A stretch of 64,000 bases of DNA, from NCBI GenBank assembly GCA_003254905.1, contig QANU01084557.1, forward strand, positions 1 through 64,000. The letters run 5' to 3'. Positions 41,141-54,617 of the stretch are shown here, one piece after another (position 1 is the stretch's first letter; each line of letters begins with the position of its first letter). The notes under the pieces are model-generated. The model saw only the letters and a program-made list of their open reading frames with translations. It did no database searches and was not told the origin of the DNA. The DNA is from Nissolia schottii (Eukaryota > Streptophyta > Magnoliopsida > Fabales > Fabaceae). The position numbers and the translations under genes were made by a program.

Positions 41141-41475
41141 ATTTTGAGAAGTATCCTAGCTGTTATATAGTGGTCTCAACTAAACTCAATGAACTAATTA
41201 CAAAGATAAGACAACCGGAAAGGGGGAAGAGTTATGCTATTAGTATATAAATATCTGATAGAGTGTTCGCGATTCCATTAAATGAACGAAAGCACTTTAA
41301 AAAAGAAAATGTTACTTTAGTTCTTGACATTGTAACCGTGAGTCATTTTAGTAATAATATTAAAGTAATAACATTTTTAAATTGATAACATTTTACCTTC
41401 TATTTTTTTTATAAAAAAAAAAATCATTCGTGGTGATATTAAAAATACATTTTGATAATTTAAACTAATATAAAT

Positions 41476-41832
41476 GAATAGTAAATATAAATTAAGTAAA
41501 TTATCACGTAGTAAAATATTTGTTTGTATCTGGCATGCAAATATTAAGTATATGTTTATTATAACACTTTTGAGTATTAATACTAGTAAGAAAAAAATAA
41601 CTATTTATTCTTGTCATATGAAAAAATTATCATAAATAATATTTTAACATAAANGAATAGTAAATATAAATTAAGTAAATTATCACGTAGTAAAGTATTT
41701 GTTAGTATCTGGCATGCAAATATTAAGTATATGTTTATTATAACACTTTTGAGTATTAATACTAGTAAGAAAAAAATAACTATTTATTCTTGTCATATGA
41801 AAAAATTATCATAAATAATATTTTAACATAAA
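41476..41832. repeat. 178-bp direct duplication across a single N (41654)
   Basis: 41476-41653 and 41655-41832 are almost identical, with one N between. Same signature as the other N joints. AT-rich and non-coding. Confidence 0.85.
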
Positions 41833-42170
41833 CTAGTAGAATAATTTGTGAATTTTTCATAAAATTTTCCATCCCTTAATTTTTTTTTAAATCAATATAT
41901 CCATATATAGTATTTTATCAAAAGTAAATAATATTACTTGTTAAAACTTAAAGTATGTTATCTAATATGTAGTTGGATAAGACATGAGTCTTATGATTGT
42001 AGTGTTGAAAGATTACACTTTAAATAATAAAAAAATATTAATTGTTTATATTTACTAATCAAAGTTCAAAATATATTTACAATAATATGTTCATTTAAAT
42101 TTAATATAAAATGATAAAACCTATGAGATAAATAAGTCATTACTTGTGTACTATACTTCAATTTTCGGCA
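41833..42170. other. Non-coding AT-rich stretch
   Basis: Nothing recognisable before the start of the ttaccgtcgg repeats. Confidence 0.5.
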
Positions 42171-44280
42171 TCTCCCTGCAAATTAACCATTACCGTCGGC
42201 AAATCCCACTAATCTGACGGAAAATGGTTCAATGAAAAGAAAACTTCGTCGTTGTGAGTCGATTACCGTCAGTCACAAATACCACCGGTAGGAACAACGG
42301 AAAACAACATTACCGTCGCACATAACCGACGGTAATTGTATCAGAAATATGAATTACACATTTTCAGAACGGTCAAAGTCGCCATAAATGGTATTACCAT
42401 TGGCGTTATCTGACGGTAAATGTATCGGAAATATGTATTGCACGTTTTCCAGAACGTTGAACGACGGCATTAATGGTGGTTACCGCCTCATCACCGTATG
42501 TTACTGTCGACCCTAACTGACGGTAACGCATCACCGATGACTATAAAAACCCCTTCCCCACCCTCCTAAAGATGCATCATCCATCCTCCCCATCTTCCCC
42601 ATACTCCTTCGTCGTCGATGCTTTGGTCGATTATATAGGCTGGTGTTACGCCGCTAATTGAGCATCGAATGAAGGCAATGTCCAAGATGGTGCGTGGTAC
42701 GTAGTAATGCATTTGGGGGAATAATAATAGTTTGACCCAATTGATGGTGGGTCTCAAACTTGAAGTCCACCATGCATCTTGGACTTTGTTATTCGTTTTT
42801 GCTCAAAGTGTTATTCACTTAATTTTTTCCTTGCAGGCTGACGTCACGATAATTGGGAGAGTGATAAAAACAAATTCTAAGGTGGTGGTAGTCAACGTGG
42901 GGGGCAATAATAACAGTACCTCTTCCCAAACTTGGGGTTTGGGAGGACGGCACGTTATTATTACTCCCCTATGTTGACTAACCACCATTTTAAAATTTTG
43001 TTAATTGAGTTACTGTGGGAACATTACCGTCGGGTGTCCAGTAAACACGACGGTAACTTTGCGCGGGATAAAGGTTTACTTTTATACCGTCAGTTTCAAC
43101 CGACGAAAATCGATGAAAGTGTACCGGCGGATAATGTCGACAGTACTGAGATCGGACCCTTTCTAAAAATAAGAAGATATTTTTTTAATATGCGTTACTG
43201 TTGGTTACCAATGCCGACGCTAAATTGTGGGCTATAGGGTTTAGGGTTAGGGTTTACTTTAACATACCGTTGATTATCATCGACGGTAATATAAAGCGAG
43301 AAATGCGACGTCATCCTTTTCAGAAATATACCGGCAGTATATTTAAAATACCCGACAGTAATGACCTCGAAAAACAAAATGGCATGGTTTCTGAACGGTT
43401 TGCTAGCGCATTTATTGCTGCTACATTACCGTCAGACAGATACAACGGTAAATTGCTCGTACAGCGAACGACGCTCCTTTTCAGAACATTACCGGAAGAA
43501 CATTTAAAATTACCGACGGTAATGATTAAGGCACGGTTTCCGAACAGTTTGCTAGCGCATTTATTGCGTAACGGTTACGCATTACCATCGTATATATCCG
43601 ACGGTAAGAAGTTACTATAATTACTCCGTACACAGCGAAGAAACGCTCTCACTCTTACTTTCTCCGCCGAATCTCCTCACACCGTCTCCCACTCTCACTC
43701 TCACTTTCACTTTCTCTCTCGCTCTCCCGCTTCGCTACTCTCTCTTTCTCTGCGTTGCTCCTGTCTCTCGTTCTCTCTCCCCGATGCTCCTCTATCTCGC
43801 TCTCTCTCTCCATCCAAGGCTTGGCCGCCGAACCCATGGCCACCACCGTGCCAAACCGCCACCTAAGTGAGGGGCCACCACCATAGGTGCACCGCCACCA
43901 CCATCGCAGAGCAGGTAATGTTTTGTTAACATTTTGACAACATTTTCTTTTGCTTATTCTTTTGTTAACATTTGTAGGATTTTGTTAACATTTTATTTTG
44001 CTTTGCTGATTCTTTTGTTGACTGTATTCATGTTGTTAACATATATTGGATGTTTCTATTGTTAGTATATTACAATATTATTCATGTGTGCAAGTTCTAT
44101 AAGGATTTTTAACATAATATTACTTATTTGTTTTAGTGTTAAAAGTAACAAAACATTGCATATTTTGTCCATTTGGTCTGGATGCTTGGTCTGCCATAAG
44201 TAACACATTTGTTGTACACATTTGGAATAGATTTACACAAATCCTCTATATTTTTTTTGATAAGATAATCTCATTAAATT
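42171..44280. mobile_element. CACTA-like element end: subterminal repeats and leader
   Basis: From 42192 to 43612 there are more than a dozen copies of ttaccgtcgg, ccgacggtaa and variants, in both orientations, the same word set as in the element at 27382-30789. After the array comes a CT-rich, leader-like stretch (43640-43815) and a short GC-rich part ending gcagagcag|gtaatg (about 43920), which looks like a first exon with a donor site. No transposase is visible. The terminal CACTA bases were not found, so the limits are approximate. The peptide frames across the array are low-complexity shadows. Confidence 0.6.
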
Positions 44281-44299
44281 GGCAGCTATTAGATTAGAA

Positions 44300-46858
44300 G
44301 TAAACACATTAAGGTTAGTAATTTTCCTTCTCATCATGGTCATGTGGATGGGTGGTCATTTTGGGACATAGGGTGCAATCCGTGTTGACAACAGTGACTT
44401 GAGATTTTTGTCCAATAGCCATTCCTCCTACTAACTTCACCAATTAGTCAATTTTCTGTGTTAGAGCTACCACCTCGTTTGACACTAGTGTAGTAATTAC
44501 CTAATATACTCCCCTAGTTGATCTGTTGGCCCTAACTTCATACTGAGAATTCTTTGTCATTTCAATAATCGACCCTCTAGCCTCTTCAGGTGTCTTGTGA
44601 TTCTTAAATATCCAACCAATGGAAGAGTCAATCCATTTTCTATCCAAATAAACGAGCATTTCTTATAAGTGGTCTATGAGTTGTACGTCAGTGAACCCAT
44701 GGTGGTGACATAATTCAGACAATCCCTTGAACCCTTCCCAAAATTCGTTCATGGTCTCATTATTCTTTGTTGAATTCCTGAGATTTCCTTCTTGATGGCT
44801 AGCTAGCAGGAAGTATTTTTTAAGAAACAACTTTTCATTCCAGCCAACTGTTGACATGCTGATATGGGATGTTGTACTACCAATCACGAGCCCCACCTTC
44901 TTGATAGAAAGGGAAAGCTTTAAGCTTCACATTCTCGGGGGTGACATTCTGGGGCCTCATGTTACAGGTCATGTTGAATTTCTTCAAGTGATGGTGCATG
45001 TTTGTTGATGCTAGGCCGGTGAACTTGGGAAGATGATGTAAGAAGCCCAATCTTAACTCAAAGTTCATGGCAGCATTAGGAAACACCACACCAGATGGCT
45101 CGTAGGAATAGTCAAGTGCAGTCAGCTCCCTCCAAGTCTGAGGTGGGTCTTCCGTGTTACCTGCAACAGGAATACACCGCTCAAAAACAACAACGGGTTC
45201 CTCTTATTGTCTCCTTTCTCACCTAATACACCTTAGTGTCCTTTCGATTTTAGGGCAAAAAAAAAGTTTATGTTATATCAGACAAGGAACGAGTCATACA
45301 CGAGAACAAAAAAAAATTGAAACAAAAGAAAAAAATAAAAAATCAAATAAAATCAAAACAAAAGAAAAATTGGTTAAATTGCTTCCCCTGCAACGACACC
45401 AAATTTGACACACACCAAAACATTGCAATTATAGTGTGTAATCAAATAATAATTTATAAAACTAAGTTAACATCAAAAACATAGTAAAGGGGCCTGACCT
45501 AGGTCATCTTACAAGGAAGCAATTCAACCAATTAAGATAAACTTGGGGGTTATTCAATTGCAAATTATGATATGAAATTTAACAATAATAAGAACCAATA
45601 CCATGGATACGGTTCTTCATAGATCAAGGATTAATTATCATTGGTTCTACAAATAAATGTTCATAAAAGGGTTTGTTGTTTATTAGCTAGAGATCTCAAA
45701 ATAACATGCAATTCCCTAAGAGATCAGGATCACATTCTTCTAGGAATTAACTAGTACATGTATTAATAACCAAGATCTCAATTATAACTATCTATGCTAA
45801 TTTCTTAACTAATTGCACAACCTAATATAATCAGATTAATCCCCAATTCCCTTTACCGGCTTGGATAATTCTCATTGACCAACTTGAATTACCAACGCTA
45901 ACAAATCCTAATTTAACAAATTCTACAATCATCAATATTCATCAATTTAGAATTATTCTTAACTAATAGCATGTGATCGCTATATTATAAATCAGAAAAG
46001 AAGGAGGGAGAATTATGAATCATACATTAAGCGCAAGAACCTCAAATTAATCCTAATCCTAGAGTTACCGCATGCAAGGTTTTAGAAAATTACTCTTCCT
46101 TGGATAAAGGATGCAACCTCATAATAATAAATAAAGAGAAGAAAGTAGAGAATAAACGAATAATTAAAATAAAAAGAACCTGAATAAAATAAACAGAAGA
46201 AAATACTTGAATTTGCATACAGTCGAGAGCTTTCGTGTCAATGCGAAAACTCCAATAACTGTTGAAGAACTAACAACTAAGCACTACTAATATAACCCTA
46301 AAGTGCATAAAATAAAAGAGAAACTATAGAAAAATAAGAGTGGAGGCTGAGTATGAGAGAGTTATGAGACGATGATCCTTCCTACTTCATCATAGGTCTA
46401 TTTATAACCCAAGAAGAACCAAAATAGGGTTCTAGTATGCATCAGGTTGAAAACCACTCTCAGCTTCACATTGCAGCGTTGTGAGCACGCTGCAGCGACA
46501 CAACAAAACCAACACTACAACAGTGTGGGCGCACTGCAACGACACAAATATTTTAACTGTTGCAGCGCCTTGAGCACGCTGCAACGATCTTCTGAGACTT
46601 CTTTATACTCCAATTCTTCATCTTAGATCCTTTTGCACTTATTCTTGCACTGATACTTGATCCCTTATGATTTGAACAACTCGAACACTAGACATTAAAC
46701 GCATATCATTCAAAATTGTGCCTTTACTTACATTTTTCACAATCAACCATAAAAGAGGACAATGTGCAAAACATATCAATTAAGCATTAAAACCATATAT
46801 TTTTAAGTTACAATGTTCAATTATGGAATAGTAAAATGGGGGCATAAAACCCCTATCA
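44300..46858 (-). mobile_element. Athila-like Ty3/gypsy fossil: LTR, primer site and gag remnant
   Basis: On the minus strand the LTR begins TGATAGGGGTTTTATGCCCC at 46858 and ends ...GTGTCA at 45406 (1453 bp). It is followed by a decayed tRNA-Asp primer site TGGTGTCGTTGCAGGGGA (45401-45384). A TATA-like GGTTATAAATAGACC lies near 46390, preceded by repeated gcagcgttgtgagcacgctg-type words. Gag-like stretches follow at about 45090-44660, with the FPF...ARDW and KLFLKKYF signatures of plant gypsy gag. The element is broken, with several breaks, and no pol part is seen. The first part of its LTR also occurs at 5406-5693. Confidence 0.7.
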
Positions 46859-48675
46859 AATAGCATTTTCGGTAATAGTATATCTATAGCTAGATGTTTT
46901 TGCTTAAAGTATAAATATTTTGAAAATATGTTTGATATTGGGGATTTTTGGCTAGTTGATAATTATGCATTTCGGTTTTGAACTTATGAAAAATGTGTAA
47001 ACATGTTGAATGTTTTGGAGATAGATTTATGGTTAAGGTGAAAATTGGATTTTTTTTTCTCGCTAAACATGATATTCAACGACTTCGAGTGAATTTGGTT
47101 AAAAGAGTATTGAAAATGTCTTATGCATTTTGATAAATTCCACTATTTTAAATGCCAATAGTTTACGAGATTTTGAACATGTCAGACTGAATATCGCATA
47201 TTGCATTTTGTGGAACTATAATTTCTAGATTATGTTGAGACTAAATTTTTTATATGTGGATTAAAACTGCTTTTAGGGGAGAGACTTTGACAGAAATTAT
47301 AACTAAGGGCAGTGAGCCCTAGCCTTGGTGTACCTTGGTCTAGCTCTAGCTAGCAGGAGTGTTGCTAGCTTGACACACATGGCAATGTGTCGAGACCACT
47401 CGATTTAATATTCTATATGCCAAGTGGATTCTGTTTCTGATTTGAATTCTTGATTTGAATCTCCTCACTTGATCTATTTTTTATATCCTTGTGAATTGTG
47501 TTTCGAAAAAGACACAACTGTTTTGCAGTATATTTCATAATATTTTTTGGGCATATTTGGTAACATGGTTCTTGTAACACATTCATGCACATGTACTATT
47601 TTACTCACATATTGTTATTACTTTTTAGTTTTCATTAAAAATTTTTCGTAGTTGTGTAGCTATGGATATATTATTGTTCCCTGAGCCTGTCGACTCATCC
47701 CTTTAATTTTACCATTTCAAATCCAATTTGAGCGACATCTAAGTATCTTCGATAGATAGCAAACGAATTTTTTTTGTGCACGTTCTCACCTTCAGCAAGG
47801 TAGTTGTGGTCTGATGTATTAGTAGATGTATTTTTTTGGGTTTTGTTATAGATTGGTTTTCTTGTTAGAGCTCCATAGACTATAGACAGGATCTTTGCTT
47901 CCTATTGCGTCTTATGTTGTTTGTTGTCTTACAAATTGCCTGAGGCCACATGAGATGATTAATTTGTATGCTAGTGAAATAGATATAATGTATATATAGT
48001 ATATGATCTAGTCATGAACGTTATAATTTGTCTAAAATGATAGTCAATGAGGCTAGCTAGCGAACGCATGTTTCCTAAGCGCCAATCAAAGTTTCAGTTG
48101 GGTCGTGAAACACAGGCTATTAAATAACATGCAGATAGAGATAAGGAGTGTGTGTGTTAAAAAACACGCAGATAGGGACAAAATTTTGCAACTGAAAATA
48201 TAACTTCTCGTCACTATTAGCAATGGAAATTGCATCTGATTCTGTAAACGAGAAACAAATGCATTTTTTTTTTAAACTAGTGATGAAATTGGCAACCAAA
48301 ATTTTCCGTGACAAATTTCGCCTCTCAAACTATATAATGACATAAATATAAATGTTTTAATGAGGGAAAATTTAGCGACAAAATATATTTCAAATAATTT
48401 TTTTTATCAAAACAAATTAAAATGATAACAATAAAGCATTTTCGCGGTTAAAAATTTTCATCGCTGATGAATCCATGACAGACTCTGTCGTTGAATTGAA
48501 TAAATGTTTTTAATGGAACAGCTTCCGGTTTTCTAGCTAAAAGACCCCCCTTAGCACGGATATGGACACACCAATCATTATGAGAAAAATTCTTATTACT
48601 CTGGGAATTGACGAGGGATTTTTTCTGAGTATTAGTGACGAATTTTATTAATTTAGCGAGGAAAAAATGCACGAT
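46859..48675. repeat. Dispersed repeat block, copy 2
   Basis: Matches 5694-7459 with high identity from gatattggggatttttggc (46937); the first 78 bp after the LTR are absent from copy 1. It includes the LTR-like end gttgggtcgtga near 48108. The match stops at 48675, where a copia element starts. Confidence 0.8.
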
Positions 48676-51600
48676 TGTGAGCAGGGTTGAGAAGAAACAA
48701 GCATCCACAATCAGCTACTGAAACTTGGAGCAACAGCAAACCGAGCTAGCTGAAGTTAGTTACAGTGCCAGCTGAAGTTAGTTATAGTGCTGTTAAGAGC
48801 ACTGGCACCAGTGCTAAATTAGTTAACTTAACTGCTTGTAAATTGCTGTAAATTTAGTGTACATTTGGCTGTAATTTCATTTCAATTTAGGAGGTTCAGC
48901 TTGTATATATGTTGTAATCATTTTCAGAGAAATGTAACGAATCATTTCACACAATTCCAATCTTTGGGCCATTTCAATTTCCTTCAACTTTCTCTCCTCC
49001 TTCTCGAGCATTTCTGCACAATTTGCAGTATGATACTGAACTTTAAGATGGTTGAAGCTCTGCTGCGCCGCTATAGTTCAATTCTACTTCTCATCTCCTT
49101 CTTGATTCGTTCAACAATGCGATGGCTCATGCTCGTGTGAAAATTTCAGATCTATTCATTTTCATCATCACTCAATCTTGCATTCGTTTGATCTACAACT
49201 CAGAGCACTGAGTTTTCAAATTTCTGCTGTATTCACTCTGAATCACAGGATTTCTTGAGAACTCAACAGAATTTGAGCTATAACTATCACTGAATTTCGG
49301 AATCTTGCAATTGGCAAGTCATTCCTTGAGATTCTCAGGTAGTTTGCAGAGCAAGATTGTTGTGATTTCTTTTAGCTCACTGATATAGAGCTCTTTCAAC
49401 TGTCTAAATTGAATCTATGGAAGAAACATTGAACACAAATTCATCCTCTGAGAGTGGAGGAACTGAGCAGGAGCTCAGAAATGGAAGCAACAGCAACCAT
49501 GGATATAATGCCATGGCAGACATCAAGAGCCCGTACTACCTACATCTAGCAGAGAGTCCAGGCAGTGCACTGATCTCTATGACTTTAACAGATCAAAACT
49601 ATCATGCTTGGGCTAGATCTATGCGAATGGCACTTAAATCTAAGAATAAACTAGCCTTTATTGGTGGATCACTGAAGCAGCCTGCTGAAACAAGTGACTT
49701 ATTCTTTGCTTGGGACAAATGTAATACGTTTGTCATTTCCTGGATTTATCAGACATTGAATCAGGAAATTTTAAAATCTGTAATGTGGATAGAGAGTGCT
49801 GCTGAATTATGGACTGATCTAAGACATAGGTACTTTGATGGAGATGCATTTCGAATTGCTGAATTGCAGGAAGAGCTCTATGCAATCAAGCAAGGAGAAA
49901 TGTCTGTTACTGCTTATTTTACCAAACTTAAGTCTATTTGGGAAGAGCTGGAGAACTTCAGGCCGATACCTCAGTGTTCTTGCACAGAGAGGTGCATATG
50001 CAGTATGAAAATCATAAGAGATTACAGGAAGGAGGATTATGTGGTGAGGTTTATTCGTGGCCTAAATGAACAATACTCAGGTGTAAGGTCACAGCTCATG
50101 CTGATGAAGCCTATGCCTGAAATTACAACAGCCTTTTCACTTTTAATGCAGCAAGAAAGGCAAATGAGTGGAGTAATGGACTCTAGGGCCTTATTCAGCA
50201 GTACTGGACATGGATCATCTCAAAACTCAGGGTCAGGTGTAAGCCCTGGCTCAAGAGGTGGAAAGGGAAAGACTAGAGGCAGAGGTGGCAGATCTGCAAA
50301 CAGCAGAGGTGGATATAGTGGCAGAGGTAACAGTAAAACTCAGTATGATCCTGATGTTACCTGCAGCTTTTGTGGGAAAGTAGGACATCCTATTGACAGG
50401 TGCTTCAAGAAATATCCGCATCTACTCAAGGAATATTGCGAGAGAGTAGCAAACAACATCACTGCCACATCCACTGAAGCTGAAACTGAAACTGACAACA
50501 GCAGCAAGGCTGAGAGCTTGATCCATGATGGAGGGAAGGAGAATTCTGAATTGATTTTTACTCAAGAAGAGAAGAAAGGATTGTTGGCACTCTTGCAGCA
50601 TTACTCTTCACAACTTCCTCATAGCATCAATCAACTAACCACATCACAATCACCAAATCCATCAGGTAAGTCCCTAATCCTGTCCTTAGTTGCCAAGAGA
50701 CCCGAAAATTGGGTGATAGACACTGGTGCCACTGACCATGTGTGCTATTCACTCAATTTATTCCATACATATCACCAAATTAAACTTATCTCTGTTAGAT
50801 TACCTGATGGAACAGTGACTCAAGCCACAATTTCAGGGACTGTGATTTTTTCCAATGACCTATACTTGACCAAAGTGCTGTACATTCCTTGCTTTACATT
50901 CAATTTGATTTCTGTTTCACAGCTAATCACAGCCCTGAAATGCACAGTACTAATTAATGATAAATGCTGCATTATACAGGACCATTGCTCGAAGATGATT
51001 GGTATAGCTAACTTGGAAAGAGGTTTATATACAATGAGAGCCCAGCCAACCATAAACCAGTCACAGTTACCCTCAGCCAACAGCATCAGTTTAAACACAT
51101 CATCATTATACAATCTTGCAGATAGAGGCAATCATATAGGACATGAGTCTGAAACTAATAAAGTTCATTTCAGTTCATCTACATTCCCTTTGTGGCATTA
51201 TAGACTAGGTCATCCATCTAAGGACAAAATTCATGTATTGCATCATCAGTTCTCCTTTATTCAATGTAATGAAAACTTTGAACCTTGTAATTTGTGTCAT
51301 TTAGCTAAACAAAGAAAACTCCCCTTCAATTTGAGTACTACCAAGTTTGATTCTCCCTTTGCTGTGATACATATGGATATATGGGGTCCATTAGCCACAG
51401 TGTCCACTGGAGGTCACAAATACTTTTTGACTGTAGTGGATGACTTCACTAGACATACTTGGGTTTATTTTATGAAATTGAAGGCTGAGGCATCACAATT
51501 AATACAGGACTTTGTGCATTATGCAGAAACACAATTTAAAACTAAGGTTAGAATAATAAGGACTGACAATGGGGTTGAATTTGCTCAAAACAGGTTTTTT

Positions 51601-53822
51601 AACTCAAAAGGGATCCTTCATCAGACCACTTGTGTTGAGACACCTCAACAAAATGGTATAGTTGAGAGGAAACATCAGCATATACTAAATGTTGCTAGGG
51701 CACTCATTTTTCAATCATCCTTACCAAAATGTTTTTGGCAATATGCCATTGGTCATGCGGTTCACATAATTAATAGGCTGCCTAGAAAATTGATTGACAA
51801 TAAAACTCCATTTGATCTGCTGTATAATTGTATGCGTCAGCTCCAAAATCTGAAAGTTTTTGGTTGTCTAGCATATGCTACAACCTTGATGGCTCATAGG
51901 ACTAAACTTGAGCCTAGAGCAAGAAAATGTGTTTTCTTGGGGTTTAAAGGAGGGACTAAAGGTTATGTGCTTATTGATCTGCTAACAAGACAGATCTTTA
52001 TATCCAGGAATGTTGTTTTCTATGAGAATCAATTTCCATATGCTGATTTGCATAGCAATCAGGTTTCAGGTGCTAGGCCTCATTTGCATGGTCATGCATC
52101 ACCAAACACACTTGATTTGCATTGTGATCCATTTAGCTGTACCCAGAACACACCTCAAATAGCCAACACTGTGCCCACATCCAGCTCCCAGACAACAGAC
52201 CCTGCATCTCATAATACATATAATCAACATGCTGCATCACCACCTCATCAAGACACTACCAGTGTTGATCCTGCATCTCTTGACACATGCAATCAGCATT
52301 CTGCATCATCCTCATATCATTCATTGCCATCAAACTCATTACCAAATTCACCAAGCCTCATCAAACCGACAAGAACATCCAATAGGCCAAAAAGACCACC
52401 AACTTACCTTAAGGACTATCATTGTATGTTAATCGACTCTTCAAGTGGTGATGACTATTCCCCTTCAAGCAGGTATCCTATATCACAGACTTTATCTTAT
52501 TTAGGACTGTGTGCTGCCCAAAAGAAATTTTCCCTTGCCATTTCATCCACCACTGAACCTAGGACCTATGAGGAAGCAGTGCAAGAGCCATGTTGGCAAG
52601 AGGCCATTAATGCTGAACTCTAAGCACTTGAGAGCAATCAAACCTGGATCCTCACTTCCCTTCCTCTTGGAAAGAAAGCTGTGGGATGCAAATGGGTATT
52701 CAAGATAAAGTACCATTCAGATGGGAGCATTGAAAGGCACAAAGCCCGGTTGGTAGCAAAGGGATTCACTCAAACATATGGGGTGGACTATGCTGAAACA
52801 TTCACCCCTGTGGTTAAAATTACCACCTTGAGGGTTGTCTTAGCTATTGCAGCTGCTAAAGGCTGGTTTCTTCAGCAACTAGATGTTAACACAGCCTTTT
52901 TGCATGGAGACTTACTTGAAGATGTATATATGAAGCTGCCCCCCGGGTTAAGTGCTAATCCTGGCATGGTTTGCAAACTGCAGAAGTCACTATACGGCCT
53001 CAAACAGGCCAGTAGGCAGTGGAATGCCAAGCTAGTGCATGTATTGACTAGTTCAGGGTACAAGCAGTCCAAATCGGATTACTCCTTGTTCACAAAGACC
53101 ACTGCTCATGGTTTTACTGTGATCTTAGTGTATGTTGACGATTTGGTATTATCAGGTGATGACATGGCTGAAATCAACAAAATCAAAGGGCTTCTAGATG
53201 ATTTGTTCAAAATTAAAGACCTAGGAAATCTAAAATATTTCTTAGGCATGGAGGTTGCTCGCAGCTCACAGGGCATTGTCCTTTACCAAAGGAAATATTG
53301 CCTGGATTTGCTTGACACTCATGGTTTCCTGGATGCCAAGCCGGTCTCCACCCCAATGGATTATCACTCAAGGCTGTCCAAAGAACCAGCTGGAGATTCA
53401 GTTGACATTAGTTCCTATAGAAGACTTATTGGAAAACTTTTATATCTCACCCACACCAGGCCAGACATTTGTTATGCTGTGGGAAGGCTCAGTCAGTTTC
53501 TTGACTGTCCAAATGAATCCCATCTTTCAGCTGCTCATCGAGTTCTTAGGTATGTGAAGGCTGCACCAGCAAAGGGACTGTTCTTCCCTGCTACATCAGA
53601 CTTACACCTCTCTGGATTTGCCGATGCTGATTGGGGCACTTGCCCTGACACCAGGAGGTCAATCTCTGGCTTTGTTTGTTTCCTTGGCAAGGCCATGATT
53701 TCGTGGCGAAGTAAGAAGCAAACCACGGTGGCCCGTTCATCAGCAGAGGCAGAGTATAGATCCCTTGCTCAAATCACATGTGAAACACAGTGGCTCATAA
53801 GTCTGCTACATGATTTTGGTGT
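48676..53822 (+). mobile_element. Ty1/copia retrotransposon, nearly whole up to an assembly gap (fossil)
   Basis: The 5' LTR starts TGTGAGCAGGG at 48676, fixed by comparison with the uninterrupted site at 7450-7462; acgat (48671-48675) is the expected left target-duplication copy. The LTR end is near 49117. Parts in copia order: gag with a zinc knuckle CSFCGKVGHPIDRC (about 49.4-50.5 kb), protease with DTGATDH (about 50.7 kb), integrase with HxxxH/CxxC and the DDE core (about 51.2-51.9 kb), reverse transcriptase with YVDDL (about 52.7-53.4 kb), and RNase H (about 53.6-53.8 kb). The order integrase before reverse transcriptase identifies copia. It looks largely preserved, with about one break in the visible part, so it is probably young; the 3' end and second LTR fall in or beyond the gap. 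Confidence 0.9.
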
Positions 53823-54617
53823 NNNNNNNNNNNNNNNNNNNNNNNNNNNNNNNNNNNNNNNNNNNNNNNNNNNNNNNNNNNNNNNNNNNNNNNNNNNNNN
53901 NNNNNNNNNNNNNNNNNNNNNNNNNNNNNNNNNNNNNNNNNNNNNNNNNNNNNNNNNNNNNNNNNNNNNNNNNNNNNNNNNNNNNNNNNNNNNNNNNNNN
54001 NNNNNNNNNNNNNNNNNNNNNNNNNNNNNNNNNNNNNNNNNNNNNNNNNNNNNNNNNNNNNNNNNNNNNNNNNNNNNNNNNNNNNNNNNNNNNNNNNNNN
54101 NNNNNNNNNNNNNNNNNNNNNNNNNNNNNNNNNNNNNNNNNNNNNNNNNNNNNNNNNNNNNNNNNNNNNNNNNNNNNNNNNNNNNNNNNNNNNNNNNNNN
54201 NNNNNNNNNNNNNNNNNNNNNNNNNNNNNNNNNNNNNNNNNNNNNNNNNNNNNNNNNNNNNNNNNNNNNNNNNNNNNNNNNNNNNNNNNNNNNNNNNNNN
54301 NNNNNNNNNNNNNNNNNNNNNNNNNNNNNNNNNNNNNNNNNNNNNNNNNNNNNNNNNNNNNNNNNNNNNNNNNNNNNNNNNNNNNNNNNNNNNNNNNNNN
54401 NNNNNNNNNNNNNNNNNNNNNNNNNNNNNNNNNNNNNNNNNNNNNNNNNNNNNNNNNNNNNNNNNNNNNNNNNNNNNNNNNNNNNNNNNNNNNNNNNNNN
54501 NNNNNNNNNNNNNNNNNNNNNNNNNNNNNNNNNNNNNNNNNNNNNNNNNNNNNNNNNNNNNNNNNNNNNNNNNNNNNNNNNNNNNNNNNNNNNNNNNNNN
54601 NNNNNNNNNNNNNNNNN
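53823..54617. other. Assembly gap, 795 N
   Basis: A run of unresolved bases between the copia RNase H region and a LINE fragment. It must contain the rest of the copia element, if present, and the junction to the LINE. Open frames spanning it are meaningless. Confidence 1.

Noticed and set aside
43236-43256. gggtttagggttagggttta, telomere-like
   Set aside because: Only about three units inside a CACTA-like subterminal array; too short to mark a telomere or a telomeric insertion.
43655-43846. Minus-strand frame rich in Glu, Ser and Arg
   Set aside because: Direct translation of a CT-rich leader-like tract; composition artefact.
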